Made by a program: the position numbers and the translations under genes. This document shows, piece after piece, positions 23,799 to 36,450 of a DNA stretch of 64,000 bases (its first letter is position 1; every line of letters starts with the position of its first letter). This DNA comes from Ischnura elegans (taxonomy: Eukaryota > Arthropoda > Insecta > Odonata > Coenagrionidae). Under the pieces are notes generated by a model that saw nothing but the letters and a program-made list of their open reading frames with translations, was not told where the DNA came from and did not search any database. The stretch covers positions 83,711,907-83,775,906 of the forward strand of contig NC_060249.1 in assembly GCF_921293095.1 (NCBI RefSeq), read 5' to 3'.

Positions 23799-26700
23799 TG
23801 AATGCCCCCTTTCCTTGCATCATTATGTTCCGACGTCACGGAGGATGGAATTGAAAGGGCAAATTACTAGCTTCAGTGAGATTTATTTCGAGAAGATATT
23901 TTTTTTTTTTATGTCATACATAGACTTTGATCCGTATTTGTCTCTACATTCGTTATCTTTTGTGTATAATGAGGCTAACGACATCGCTAAGTATGTTTCT
24001 GACTTGTCATCTTGAATTTAATCTTGTCACGTTGAATTTGATCTCTCCTAAAATAAAAGCTGTCATTTTTGGAGTATGAGATCAATTTCTTTATACTTGA
24101 TGTGACAATTTTATACGGACACTACATCTACATTTTCATAATACCCTGCGAGCCACCTCTTAGGGTGTTTGGCTGGGGGTGATCAATCACCAGCATGCAG
24201 CATGCAATTGGATTCCCACATGCACACCGTACGGTCCAGAAAACTTTACGCATACTAACAAATAGTAAATAGTACTACCATATGCTGTTAGAAATAATAA
24301 TTTAAAAAATCACTAGTAGGCCACCCGGCGTTGCTCGGGAAAGATAGTACACAGAGGAGTGGGAAACTAGGAACTTGGAATTCATGGTCACATGGCAGGA
24401 CTTTCAGGTAAAGGATAAGATGATGGTATAAATATGCTACCGCAAACAATGGAAAAAACGATTTCCGTAAACCGTGCATGTAAATCAGCTTATACCTTCT
24501 CCACAATATTGACCCCTTGTGTGTCCTTACGATTTAAACCAAAATCGTCTTATGAAGTAACATCCCAGCAAAAAGGTTTACACCGAGGGGATTAATGGGT
24601 AAGTATAGTATTATTTGAGTTAGTATACATATTTTTCCTTTGCTCAAGTGAAGAGGTGTGCCTAGTAGGACTGCCTACCTGGCAGAATGTCCCGACAGAA
24701 TTTGTATAATGTGGCGTAGCAATTGTTAATGAGGAAACGACGAGAAGGAGGCAACCGAAAGTAGCACTTCGGGGTTCGGGAGCATGAGATGCACTTATCC
24801 ACTAACTTTGTTGGCAATCCCTGCAGCCGTATGGAATCGCATAGCGGAAAAACAAACGAACATCCTCTTTTATAGGTGGGGTTTAGTCTCATTAGAGATA
24901 TACCCTAATTTGTGAAGCTCGACCAGCTGCCGTGTGTGCAAGTACTGGGCGAGATTTCAAATCCCTCTTCATCATGATTGGCCATTCAGCCGTTAAGAGT
25001 TTACTAATATGCAGCCCACCGTGTATCCCTGATCTTTCTGCTTGCTAATTCCTTGATACTCTTGACATCTATTTGACGTATATCCCGTGTTATCTGTATA
25101 CTATATCCTTCTCAAAGGTGTGTTCGAACATTAGCATGTCTCAAGCCCTCTTCTGACCCAAATGCTTCTAAAAATATCATAGGTTTTGTCCATCTATCAT
25201 TGGTCCTTCAATTGGCCTACCTTTGTTCTTGTGTTAAAGTTCAGGCAAGGAAATCCTGTGCCTATCTGCGTCATTATTAGAATAAAACGCTTTGTTATTA
25301 ATACATTTTTATCATTTATGGTTTTATGTACCCGATACTCTTGCTGGTATACAGCTGTAGTACTTTCCATTGGGATGACGGAAAATTGCAACATTTCGGT
25401 TCCTTTGCTACGTTCTTAATATCATCTCCAGAAGGAACTGTATGAATGTTATCACAAGTCTTTCATTTTTCATAATTATCTGGGCGTCTTTGTGTGTATT
25501 TTTTCTTACATAATTTCATATAATGAGAAATACCTAATTAAAAATTGCTCCTTTTCAGAAGCGACAATCATTCTTGTTTTAAACGAGTGGCGTTATTAAT
25601 TACATGCACGAACGAAAGATGATAATTAGTAATTTAAAGAGCGTATTTTGGGAAAACGATCCCTGTGAATAGCAACTTTACTATAAATCGTTATTTTTGT
25701 TCATATATGGCTCCAGTAATGCTTGTAATTGTTTGACACATTCAATACCAAAATATTACGCTATAGTTTGTTTTCGGTTTCACTTGCGAAATTTACATTG
25801 TCCTAATATAAAAAAATTATAATATGTTAAATCATGTTCTTAGTATGGATTTATTATTATTATAAAGAGCATCAACCGTTCATTTGATAATGTCAAAAAT
25901 TTGAAGAATGAGAATGTATTACTCGGAAATATACTTGGTGTTGTTACTTGGAAAGTTCTGCGCTGAAAATCACTAGGTATGTCTATGCATCATGACACCT
26001 TTGTGTTCCTAGTACCTATCTGAATAGTATTATCTGAATTTTACATCCTAGAAATATATCTCAATTTTGAATTAACGATAATTAGTGTGAATATACTTTA
26101 TCATCAACCGGTTATGATCTTATTTTTCCTGTAAAAAACGGGAAAATACCTAAAATAAAAACGTTGGATTAAAAAAAACCGTTTATGGCACTTAATATCT
26201 TTTCCTTTTGGTGGCGGAAATAGATAACCGAAGCTGTTACTCAATCGCTGATTGGAATCTGATTTTAACCGTGATTTATTTTTCGAGAACTATTCAGGAT
26301 TGCAAAAAATATCTAGAGCATAGATACTGCTATCATATTTGTTTGCCTGCCGAATTTATTTATCTCTTCGTAGTTATGCCATTGTAGTTTTGTTATCTAT
26401 TAATGATTATGCTTAAATACTTTTTTTCGAGAAAACCGTGATAATAGATGATATATTAATGAATCAACATTGATCACAATCGCACTCTAGTCATTATTTG
26501 GGGGTCAAAAAAATTGAAGCTTGTATGCGCTCAGAATGTACTGAATTGAGCAATTTAACTATTTTGTCAACACTTTAAAGGGAAAGAAACAAAAGTCAAG
26601 TTTCGGGTAGAGAACTGCTCCACAAGATTCGATTATTGGTGGAATTTTATTTGACTATAGAGGCTGCCAATGAGCCTGATGTGGAGTGTGGCGTTTTAGC

Positions 26701-27702
26701 CTGTAAAAAAGTGGACCATGTGGAAGGAGAACCGAAGAGGCTTGAGAGAAACATCGGAGATATGGGTGTGGGGTAGGATGGGAAAGGTAAAGTGAATGTT
26801 GGTCATAACAATGGGAGGAGTGCTCAAGAAAATGGACGAGAAAGTAAAGCAATCAGATTGAATAAAGTACTTAGAAGGATTGGATGGAACGTAAACTTAT
26901 GGCTGGATGAATGCAGTAGACCCTTTTAGGGGAAGTTTTGTGAGTGAATCAGAAAATCGCGCTGGGGAAACAGGGTTCAAAGGGAAGTAGTTAGCCTATA
27001 TACTGAATGAAGGCAGTATTATTGGATGAGGAATGCTTTCATCTCACTGGTCCTCCTACTGGTTGGTCTTACGATTCCAAGCCAAATGCGAACATATATT
27101 TGAATCCTAATTATTAGTATTCGCAATGTATCTGGGCACGTTGAGAGAATGCTTAGGTATAGAAAGCAGAACTTGAAATACATTTTAAATTTGGTGAAAA
27201 GAATAGCTCGCGTGTCTCAATCCCTTTGGATTTTCCTTCGCGATTTCTTTTCATTATACGATTTGTATTTGAAGCTAACAACCGGCTTAAATGAGAATAT
27301 ATCATGAATTTGTGAAATACGGGAAAATGAGGTTAAAGATGCTTTAACTGATTTCCAGGAATTGGTTCGAGCGATATTGAGCAATCGATCGATTAATGCT
27401 ACGACCTAAATTAGTGGGAAAGTAAATGGGACAGCATCATTGACTTGAATATGCTCAATCAGTTGTCAATGGGCATTGCGTAACTATTTTCTTTAACAGT
27501 GTTCTCTGGAAATCGATGATTTACGTTGGAAATACAATGCTATTTAATGAAGTTAACCCGTGGATTTTTTATTCACACCACGAAAGGGATAGGCATTTTT
27601 TTTACTGAATTTTGCATGATAAAATAAGTTGTACTTCAATGATTTACATTTATACAAGCCTCAAGTCTGTTTCATTCTGCCTTATGTCATCCAATTATTA
27701 TT

Positions 27703-27739
27703 ATGCAAATATGCAAATATTATGCAAAGTGTTATGCAA
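27703..27739 (+). promoter_or_regulatory. Cluster of ATGCAAAT octamers (POU-type sites)
   Basis: ATGCAAAT occurs twice back to back (27703-27710, 27711-27718), followed by ATGCAAAG (27722) and ATGCAATT (27734). ATGCAAAT is the octamer bound by POU-domain factors. Two perfect plus two near-perfect copies in 37 bases is unlikely by chance even at this AT content, although simple slippage could also make it. Confidence 0.35.
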
Positions 27740-28843
27740 TTTTTTTTGTAGAAGTTTGTTTGAATGAAAATTTGCTGACTTACTTCGAGTTCATTTATTC
27801 ATACTGTAAAGGTATTCACTGCCTCTTGTGTCTATGAACTCAAGTCTCCCTTCCTTTGGCGTAACATACCCTGTTCACAAATTCCATTAGGTATCCCTAA
27901 GTTACGAGTAAGAATCAGTTCTTTGTCTCTCTTAGGATATAGCTTTAAATAGACAATTATATAAAGCATTTAATTAAAGGATTCTCATTAACGGATTAGC
28001 CATTGGTCTTCGGCTCAGGAAAGGTGAAGTTCTATGATTTGAGAAAGATGTCGTGCTTTCCCGCCGAATAGATTGAGTGAAGAGTTCTCGGGTGGCGATC
28101 CTTTAATTCGTTTGTATATGTATTTGCCAGAATCAGCGATCGCACTGAAAATCTACTCTAAAATCTAGAATATGCATATGTTGACAAATGTGCCATATCA
28201 ATTTCTCCTATCCACTGTATCCAACTTCACTGATAAAAATTTTAGCCGTGATGGTTTTTCCAGATATACCTGTACGTGATACTACGGGGATATTTTTTTT
28301 GCTCTGGTCATCTACCCTATGCTGTAGCAGCAAAATTCATTTGTCGGTATGTTGACAATGAAACCTATTGTAGCCTGAGCATATACCATTTGCTTCCTTG
28401 GCTCTGCTAAGCGAGCAAATGCCATTTGCTTGCAGCGAAACTATATTTTCTCCGGTTATAAATGCAATTTGCTCCCCTTAAGGTGCTTAGCTTGCTGAGG
28501 TAACTAAGTCTTGTTATTTTGGTAATAAGTGGCTGTTTGCTGTCCATTACTGGTTCACAACCAAAGCATAGGTAAATGCGGCTATTCTATTTCTTATTTT
28601 TGCAAATTATCAGTGCCGATGGAAAAATATCTTCCGGGGGAGTTATTTGATTTATACTATAAATTATATTGCCGTTTTGTCTGGGTATTTAGAATTAAAT
28701 AGTATCAGACAAAGAGCTAAGCATAAAAAATATAGAAAAAACTTCAAATCAATATAATTGACATATTAAACGTAACAGATAAATCAGATCGATTGTACGA
28801 ATAAAAGAATTCACTCAGAGGAAATTCTTCCATAGAAATTATA

Positions 28844-28931
28844 CTACAAACAGCTGTAGTAATTTTAGTTATGATACAAACTGCAGTGATTTTCCACATT
28901 ATTCGGGTGGAAACTTACTACAGCTGTTTGC
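28844..28931. repeat. Inverted repeat with 20-base arms
   Basis: ACAAACAGCTGTAGTAA (28846-28862) is complemented by TTACTACAGCTGTTTG (28916-28931) across a spacer of about 53 bases. Arms include the E-box-like CAGCTG. No coding or transposon context. Confidence 0.45.
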
Positions 28932-28999
28932 TAGTTACAGATAAAGCTTTGCAATGCAGAATGCACTCTATGGACACAAACATCTTTAAAATGTTCGAA

Positions 29000-29530
29000 A
29001 TCTTACCAATACTGGTACCTCAGCACTCGGCACGCAATTTAATCTTTTCTCGAAATCTGCGCGTGGAACGGCGAACGAGAAACATGAAATTCCGCTCGGC
29101 GAGGGAGATTTTGCATTCGCGATAGGGAAATTAATTACTGCGGAATCCAACGCATACGGAAGAGAGAGCCCACTTCACTGCCGACGTGTGAGTATCCTTC
29201 CTTCTCGTCTTCTGTGGGTCCTCCCACGAACACCCCTTAGCGGTTTGGCGGAGCCATTAACGGCCACTATCGCATCGTGAGGATCTCTCTCTGCTTCATT
29301 TGGACAGCATCGTCCACCCCATCGCCGCATGGTTGGTATTTTACTCGGGAAAGAGACGCCTGCCGGATCTCCACGACTCGCTGAGGCACTCTAATCGTCC
29401 TCTGACCCCATCCGCGAAGTCTCTCCCTGCTCTATTCTTCCTTGACAGCTTTGGTGGAGCTGCGCTATGCTCATTTGAGCCCCACCTATTTTCATCTACT
29501 ATTACCCCTCTCAGTATCTTGCCGAAGATT
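29000..29530. other. CpG-richer unique-looking segment
   Basis: This stretch has more CpG and a more even base composition than its neighbours and shows no match to other parts of the window. The open frames inside it (84-91 codons) have no motif. It could hold a promoter or a conserved non-coding element; I cannot say which. Confidence 0.25.
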
Positions 29531-30724
29531 GCCAGCTTCGCGGTATTTGTCTAACGTTTATATGGTGTTCAAAAATCTTTTAAAGGACTCATGTTCTAAG
29601 ATACTCCTTGCATTCGTTAATTGGAGTACGTACATGCATCAACCGACTTGTCTCTGTGAGACCGTAGCTTTACATTCAATGGAATATATTATGGATAGGT
29701 ATATATTATATATATGATATATATTCATTGAGTTATTGACATCACCGTTGTAGCAAATTCCATGATACAAAAGGAAGAACTTGAGTCAGTAAAAATTGCA
29801 ATCCATTGAAACGAAAAAAGAAAAAAGAAGGAAACTATATTGAAAATTGTCGCTATTTATAATTTCCAGTAAATATCGTTTAAGTACCGTAAATTAAATT
29901 TTTCTTAGCATTGAGTAATAATAAAAAAATTGTGCACTTTCGTTGCTTGAGATCTCTCATTTTCCTCAACTCTTTCTTTCCCAACGTCTTGTCTAAGTTA
30001 GCCAAGCCCACGGTATTAGTCGAAAGATTATCTGATATTTTAAAAATAGCTTTCAAAAGACTGTTGCGGCAGCAATTTTCGTCTATTCGTTTTTCGCATT
30101 CCTTCCAAAAAAATCACCCAACTGGTAGCTTTTGGCGTGTCCACCATATGCGTGCCTCGTTCGTCAACAATGCAACAATATGCATGAAATCACTTATGGT
30201 TTTGCGTGTAGTTTTGGTCTTTTTTCACCATATGCATTTTATCACATCAATTAAACTGTACGCAGTCAAATCATTGCTAATTTTTTTGTGTTCAAAAGTC
30301 GATGTTTCGATTTAGTTTTAGACCGTATTTTAAGCACCGCAGTTAAACGTTTCAGGAATTACATATTTGAAATTACGCGTAAAATTAAAAATATTATATT
30401 GATAAAACAAAAAATCGACGCCAATGACCGTAACGTAGGGATCATTAAAGTCGATTTTCTGTTTCACAATTGAGGCCGTAGAGCTCACCTTACCCGTTCA
30501 ATTATTTTGATAGGTGATTTCCCATATGGAAATTATGGTTTATTTATGTGGATATTATCGCAAGTAGGTAATTATCTGGAGTTGGAACAATTTATGAAGA
30601 ACCCCTTTGCAATAACCGGTTTGCAATTCCCCTATCATCTGGTCCATTACTGTCGCTGAAGGAAGTTTTTTTGCGGTTCTCGTTTGAAAAAATATGATAC
30701 GCGGCAAGGCATGATGTGTTGTAG

Positions 30725-30750
30725 CATAGAGTAAGTATACTTACTCTATG
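30725..30750. repeat. Perfect 26-bp palindrome
   Basis: The sequence reads identically on both strands over 26 bases, centred between 30737 and 30738 (left half CATAGAGTAAGTA). It is flanked by GTTGTAG on the left and TTTGTAG on the right, a possible short direct repeat of TGTAG. Confidence 0.9.
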
Positions 30751-32569
30751 TTTGTAGTATACAGCTTTGTCTATTCGGATATTTCAATAATATATCATAA
30801 GCCCAAATTGGTGTCAAAATTTCTTTCTTCTTTTAGTAATTTTTGACGAAATGTGTATCAGGAAAGAGCTTTCCGAAAAAAAATGGAGTTAGATGGCAAC
30901 CTTTAGGTTAGCAGGTAAGCTCCTTTCGAGTTTGTCCCGGTCAGCACCGTGCCCTCTATTTCTCATGTGAGAATGTTAATTGTCGGGAAACCTGCGTGGA
31001 ACCGTGGGAATTCGCCCAAATTGGACTCCGCTGGTTCATCTACATCCGGTCGCGAACGGTTCTTTTTTAGTAGGGCAACAAGTCGGTCTAATTCTTGCGA
31101 CGGCTGCGTCTCTCAAAAGCTTGTTTACATAGTTTTATTGGGAAAATATTTGGATTTTAGAGCGAGCAGGAATGCAGATGCCAATTATGTCATTTTTAGC
31201 TTTCTCTTCGTTCGTCTGCTAATAATTTTGTCATCTAAATCATTCCACGTATTCATTCATGGCTGCATTAGGCAATATTTTGAGTATAACATTGTCTCAT
31301 AGTCAAATTGGTGACACGGTCCTTTTATTTACCATTTTCTGGTATTTATTTATCCATTATTATTTATTAGTTTTAAATATTTAAATCCTACGTTTGGTAT
31401 TCCGTAGCCCTCAATTAATCCCTTTTACAAGCCAGTTCATTGGTTCTGAAGGCTCTTCTTCTTGGCTCCTTCTGGATCTACCCCAAGGATACCTGGCCTT
31501 CCTCGGTGGACTTTTCGGTAAATTTTCCCTCCATTATATTACTCACGTGATTACTGTGTCTTATAACGTAACATCTACACCAGTACCTTTTGCTTATGGT
31601 ACTATATAGTTCCCTTTCCTCTCCTATTTGTATTTTCCTTCTAAGCAAAGTGATCTTCATTGAACAAGTTGCACAAACGTTTCATAGCCATGTCAGTGTT
31701 ATAGAAACTAACCACGTGGAATAATACTAAGCGCTGAAGTTTATTTTCTGGATACCAGGGTTTAACATACTGTTCAATGCGGCTGGAGATTTTTCTTGGT
31801 AACTTGCCGATTTGCGCGAAATATCATATGGGTGTTTATTTTGTGATTTTACAAGATGAAAGCGAAAGCTAAATTACTTCAACGAGTGAGGTTTCTAGTT
31901 ATTCTATCCTGTTCTAACAGGCAGTCTAGTGAAGGATTATTTGAACTTCCCTTTAAAACAATTATCAACGTTCAAATCTTATTCGAAGAATATATGATAC
32001 GTGAAGTAAGGTTACAAAGGATTCAAGAAAAATCAAAGAATTTTATCAATTGAATGTATTGATAACAACTTGTTTTCGTCATTTTTGCTGCCGTCATTGG
32101 CTCGCAGTCAGTCAAATCATGTTTTCACGAAGACAAAGGCATAAGATAAAATCTCTCGTGGCTTCCTCTGCCTAGAGGTCAATGAGTCCCAAAATTTACA
32201 CACCTAACATTATTATGTAACATGGACATCTATGGACGTAGTTATTAATATGCACTCTTAAGGTCTTCTTAAATTTATCATTTACACACACGAGTTAATA
32301 ACTAAATGAATGAAGAGCAGAATGAAAGCGCAAATTCAACCTGTTCGGATTCATCACCATCATCATAGGTCAACTATCCTGAGATTGGTACGCAGATATA
32401 AATTGAGGGTTGAGAAGCCAAGTAATACAAATGATGTTTTTTCTAAACAAAGTTAGGTACAGAAATTAGGCAAATAAAACAAACGAGATGCTTAGTTGTG
32501 CATTTAATTTTCCACTCTATGTCAGCAGAGAACGAAGATTCACTCGTATATACTGGATGAAATAACACA
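30751..32569. other. Non-coding stretch, no gene recognised
   Basis: A 117-codon frame at 30949-31302 has no motif and an unremarkable start. Nothing else supported. Confidence 0.4.
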
Positions 32570-32735
32570 AATGGTAATTTTCACACTTTTAATTCAAAAC
32601 TCAACAACCGACCATGGTTTCAACACATTGTGTCTTTTTCAAGGTCAAAATCTTGTAAAGGTCATGAAAATGACAAAATGTGTTGAAATCATGGTCGGTT
32701 GTTGAGTTTTGAATTAAAAGTGCATAAATTACCAT
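32570..32735. repeat. Foldback (long-hairpin) element 2
   Basis: The left half from AATGGTAATTTT (32570) is complemented by the right half ending AAATTACCATT (32735). Arms are about 70 bases with few mismatches and include TTAATTCAAAACTCAACAAC and its complement. The complement of the left arm holds CTTGAAAA, one base, a GACAC/GTGTT stem, then GAAACCATGGTC; the right arm reads GAAATCATGGTC at the same place. It could fold into a long RNA hairpin. Confidence 0.8.
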
Positions 32736-33376
32736 TCGGTTTCTTTTATCGTGGATACATCGAGCTTCCACAAAATCAAGCCTTAAACGATTTTATAGAA
32801 TCACTCGTATTCCTTGGGCACCAAGTTTTTGTACATTTTTCCACTATCAATTTTTGTACCTAATCATCTGTTTGGAAAAAAAGATCATTAGTACCCCTTG
32901 CCTTCCCACCACCTCAATTTCGCTCTCCTATCTGCTAACCTTATCGTAGGGAGGTACTTCCTAACATCATTAATATCCTATGTAAGTCATTCGGGGCCGT
33001 CCCTTGCCCTTCTTCCTTTCCTCCTGTCCTTCGATCATGGCCTTCATCACCCCATCATGTCTCATGAAGTGGACGACTAATTTGTCCTGTCATCTCCTCA
33101 GGTTTTTGGAAAACTCGTACGAATTCATGAATAGAACATGGAATCTGTTCTAGTTTTGTTCATGCGTTCGTACACATTCCGTGTCGGTCTACCATAATGG
33201 TTCATTCATTCAAGCATTTACTCGATCGTGTAAATGTATCGTGTAGTCAGAAATTTATAGACCAGCAATTACCGCTTCGACCACCTTTGTAAATAAAGAA
33301 ATACAAGCCTTCCAGTAAACATTCTTTTCGGATAAAATTGACTTCTTCTGATCTAACTAGGTGGAAATGTTGGATA

Positions 33377-33827
33377 CAGGGTCGTAGCCAGACTTATTGG
33401 CGTGGGTGGGACAGGTAGGTTGTCAGGTCGGAGGATTACTGGGGGGGAGGTGCAAGGGCGTCCCCAGGTTTATAACTATGGCGTGGGGGAGAAAACCATG
33501 GTCGAGGGAGGGGGAGCAAACCAAGTTGTGTGTGACATTAGTTTATGAGATTATTTCCTTGAAAAAATAGTTTTAATTTAGTAACATATATTATACTAAT
33601 ACATATCATTTTTCGTGGGTTTAAGGAAAATTTGTTGAATGCTTTCGTTTCCATTAAGAACTGATTTTTCTGAAAGACTTGCAATTTTTGCTTCTAGGGG
33701 GGGCAGCTGCCCCCCTCCTGCCCCTCGCTGGGTACGCCCATGGGGAGGTATAATGAATACAATTATAAAATGCTTCCAGTTCAAGCTGTCCAGGTCGGGC
33801 CACCCGACCCCCATGGCTACGGGCATG
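33377..33827. mobile_element. hAT-type MITE (CAGGGTCGTAGCCAG family) split by another MITE
   Basis: Left end CAGGGTCGTAGCCAG; right end CATGGCTACGGGCATG (complement CATGCCCGTAGCCATG). The flanking octamers GTTGGATA (33369-33376) and ATTGGATA (33828-33835) match at 7 of 8. Removing the nested element at 33453-33742 and its duplicated octamer leaves a solo MITE of about 153 bp. Confidence 0.8.
33453..33742. mobile_element. hAT-type MITE (CATGGGCGTACCC family), copy 2, nested
   Basis: Left end CAAGGGCGTCCCCAGG; right end CTGGGTACGCCCATG. Target octamers GGGAGGTG (33445-33452) and GGGAGGTA (33743-33750) match at 7 of 8. The interior shares the GGGGGGGCAGCTGCCCCCCTCC-type block near the right end (GGGGAGGGCAG...CCCCCCTCC in the 12135 copy). 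It inserted into the older MITE at 33377-33827. Confidence 0.85.
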
Positions 33828-33979
33828 ATTGGATATTCGTGATTGAAAGATTAAAATTTGTGAGTTCCTCAGAATTTCTGTCAGACATTGAATAATTAGA
33901 CTTTGTAATTTCCACGGAAATTTTGTGGAAAATTTACAAAATTCAATTCTTCAATCACGAATTCTTTTCAGAGTTGGCA

Positions 33980-34445
33980 ACCGTACCCGAGACCTCAACA
34001 CCATTTTCCTTGCTCCATCCTCCTTTATCTATCAAACCTACTCCATCCCCCTCTCATAAGAAAAAGGGGGTGGCGGTATCTTCCTCCTTCCTGTATCCCA
34101 CCCCTCCCCTCCGCATTCCCACGCTGACACTTGAACCCTAGCGCCCTCACCCAACCGCCCTCTCACAGAAGGAAGCAAGCGGTTTATGTCCGAGAGAGAG
34201 AGAGGAAGGCGGTGGGGTAATGCTACGCCGTTTGCTTGCCTCTCGCGTGAGATGTGTTGCGGGTGGGAAGCGTGTATACATATGTGTGTGTGTGTGTATA
34301 TGGCCTGGGGGCCGTGGATGTTGGTGGGAGCGAGATGACGGCGAGAGCGGAGGAAAGAGTGCTCTTTCAGCGCAACCCTGCACCGCGATACTGACGCCCT
34401 CTTCTCTCACGCTCCTAGCGGACTGAAGACGACGCCCCCCTTATA
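33980..34445. other. GC-rich segment with a short (TG)n microsatellite
   Basis: Pyrimidine-rich and CpG-containing, with (TG) repeats at about 34283-34298 and a GAGAGAGAGAGAG tract at about 34193-34205. Overlapping open frames on the two strands (68-87 codons) reflect composition. Possibly regulatory, or an old repeat. Confidence 0.35.
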
Positions 34446-35231
34446 ATATCCTCACCCCCGCCTCAGAATGTAAGATTCCTTCTGCCATCCATGCCGAGGC
34501 TCGGAACTACAATTTGCACCTTATAGGGTGGAGCAGAGGGGGCACGTGCTCCGGGCGACAGATTTCATTTGAAAGTTAAAATATATATATTTAATATTTA
34601 TAATTCAATTATTTATCTATAGTTACTAATTTATAAGTTATTAAACAATATTATAAATAAAAATTATTAACCCTAGATAACAAAACCTTCGTAATTTTTA
34701 CGACGGGGCATATTAAAATTCAAAACTTTTGTTTAAGGTATTTTGTAATAAAAACAACGTGACTTATGGTTTTTAAAAATATTTTTGCCCAGCATCTTAC
34801 ACTGTAATTTTGTTATAAATCATATTGAAAGGAATTATAAAAAATATTTTTAATGAAAGATGCATGACTCAAACTTTAAAATATACATTAGCAATTATAA
34901 AACTTTAAGTTAATTTGTTTAAAATAAAAAATAACAACACTGAAGGGTTAAAAATAGCGTCGTAAAAATAACGAATGTTTAGTGACCACGTGGCTCTGAG
35001 CCAGGCTTAGTAATCTAGGGATAATAGTAAACATACGATGTGTAATTTCAACTACTGCATGTCAAAAAAATAGCTTACGGATGTAATATATATTAGAGGT
35101 GGGGGATGGGGAGGGAGGATTATGGGAGGAGATGGCAGACTTATCTTTGCCCCCACTGGCAAAACTCTTAGTCAAACCCTATCCAGACTTCACTCCCTTC
35201 AAGTAACCTAGATCCTGATTTAGGAATATAG

Positions 35232-35470
35232 CAGTCGCGTAGCCAAATTTGTACCAGATTTCGTTCGGGGGGGTCCAAAACAACGGGGGAAAATTTTTGA
35301 AAAACAGAGTACTAAGTACAGGGTTTTAAACTAATTTTAACACTTTTCATAATCGAAATTCATGATTTTTCAATATTTTGTTTTCTTTTATGAAGAAAAA
35401 TAATTGTGTTCTTATAATTCGGGGAGAATCCGGACCCCCCGGAAACCCCCCCCCCCTAGCTACGCCACTA
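35232..35470. mobile_element. hAT-type MITE (CAGTCGCGTAGCCA variant)
   Basis: Left end CAGTCGCGTAGCCA; right end TAGCTACGCCACTA. A perfect 8-bp target duplication GAATATAG lies at 35224-35231 and 35471-35478. Short G-rich and C-rich blocks lie inside the two ends and the middle is AT-rich, as in its relatives. Non-coding. Confidence 0.9.
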
Positions 35471-35595
35471 GAATATAGCACGAGCAACTGGCGAACTAAG
35501 TCTTGAGTACTATTCAGTACGAGGGACAGCAAATAGAAGGTGAAAGGAAAATAAAAGATACAGTGTCCGGCGTGATGCGGTGGAAATCTTTGATA

Positions 35596-35744
35596 TTCAG
35601 CTTATTAAAACAACTTGTCTGTTTCCACACTTTTATTTTCATCGACCATGGTTTCGGCAACTTGACAATGGCACAAGTTGCCGAAACCATGGTCGGTGAA
35701 AATAAAATAGTGTGGAAACAGACAAGTTGTTTTAATAAGCTGAA
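35596..35744. repeat. Foldback (long-hairpin) element 3, nearly perfect arms
   Basis: The left arm starting TTCAGCTTATTAAAACAACT is complemented by the right arm ending at 35744. Over about 70 bases there is one 2-base length difference and one substitution, with a loop of about nine bases. On the plus strand the loop side reads CTTGACAA (35661-35668), T, GGC-loop-GCC, then GAAACCATGGTC (35683-35694). The high arm identity means it is young or maintained by gene conversion. Confidence 0.9.
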
Positions 35745-36034
35745 AGGAAAACGTTTTTCGACTGTGGAAGAAGTGGAACAAAAATCGCTTGACGGCCTTA
35801 AGAAAATTGAAATGTGAGAATTTTAATTCTGTTTTGAAAACTGGAGGAAACGTTTAGATAAATTTATTACAGTCAATTGGGGATTGCTTTGAAGGTTATA
35901 AAAATTTGGGGTGAAAATATTGATTAATAAAAAAGTGTTTGCGAAATTCCCGTTATTTTTATATCCCCTCTCGTTGACCCTCGCTTTACAATATTGACCC
36001 GTTCTCGAGGATTGACTCCTCACGCTGAATGTGT

Positions 36035-36450
36035 GTTATTTGCCACACTCCTGTGGCTCAGTCTGCGTTGATCTCTACCCTCACCGATTCAAATTAAACC
36101 ACGAGTTGGCAGTGAATCACATCTTACGTTGAAATACGGACGAGGAATCAGTTTGAAGAGCATTAGCGCATGTGAATCTAGCTATGGTAACTGTTTCATC
36201 AATAAAAAAGTCGTAGAATTACATTGATGATCACATGTTGTGCGAGTGGGAAAAAAATCGGCAAAATTTTAAATCTAAAGAAACGACTCCACAAAAAAAA
36301 TCCTCGAAACGCAACATGGCCTGGGGAAAGGAACTGTCCCGCCCCCTATCCTGGACGTGTAGTATTCACCACACTCTTATAGCTAAGTCTGGGGTGAGTT
36401 CCCATTCATATTTAATCACGGCTTGAATCAGTGAGCGAGAAAATGTGTAC
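36035..36450 (+). repeat. Two diverged copies of an unnamed dispersed repeat
   Basis: 36035-36130 and 36325-36450 share words such as CACACTC-TGTGGCTCAGTCTG / CACACTCTTATAGCTAAGTCTG and TGAATCA. They also resemble 59235-59370 (ATGGCC...GGAACTG...CTTAGTCTGGGATGAGCTC). Degraded; class unknown. Confidence 0.4.

Larger units (their letters stand above)
23799..30724. other. Long AT-rich non-coding stretch
   Basis: No coding region supported. Small items: a GCGAGCCACCTCTTAGGGTG word at about 24148, the kind of sequence seen in LINE or SINE tails; a GGCCACCCGGCGTTGCTCGGG word at about 24318, suggestive of a retroelement end; an octamer cluster at 27703-27739; an inverted repeat at 28844-28931; and a CpG-richer segment at 29000-29530. 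None reaches gene-level evidence. Confidence 0.4.

Noticed and set aside
28411-28433. Near-palindrome GCGAGCAAATGCCATTTGC
   Set aside because: Short with mismatched ends; ATTTGC words are common locally and it needs no special explanation.
29300-29554. 84-codon frame in the CpG-richer segment
   Set aside because: No motif and no splice or poly(A) context that I could assign.
35503-35817. 104-codon frame
   Set aside because: It is the translation of a foldback hairpin element.
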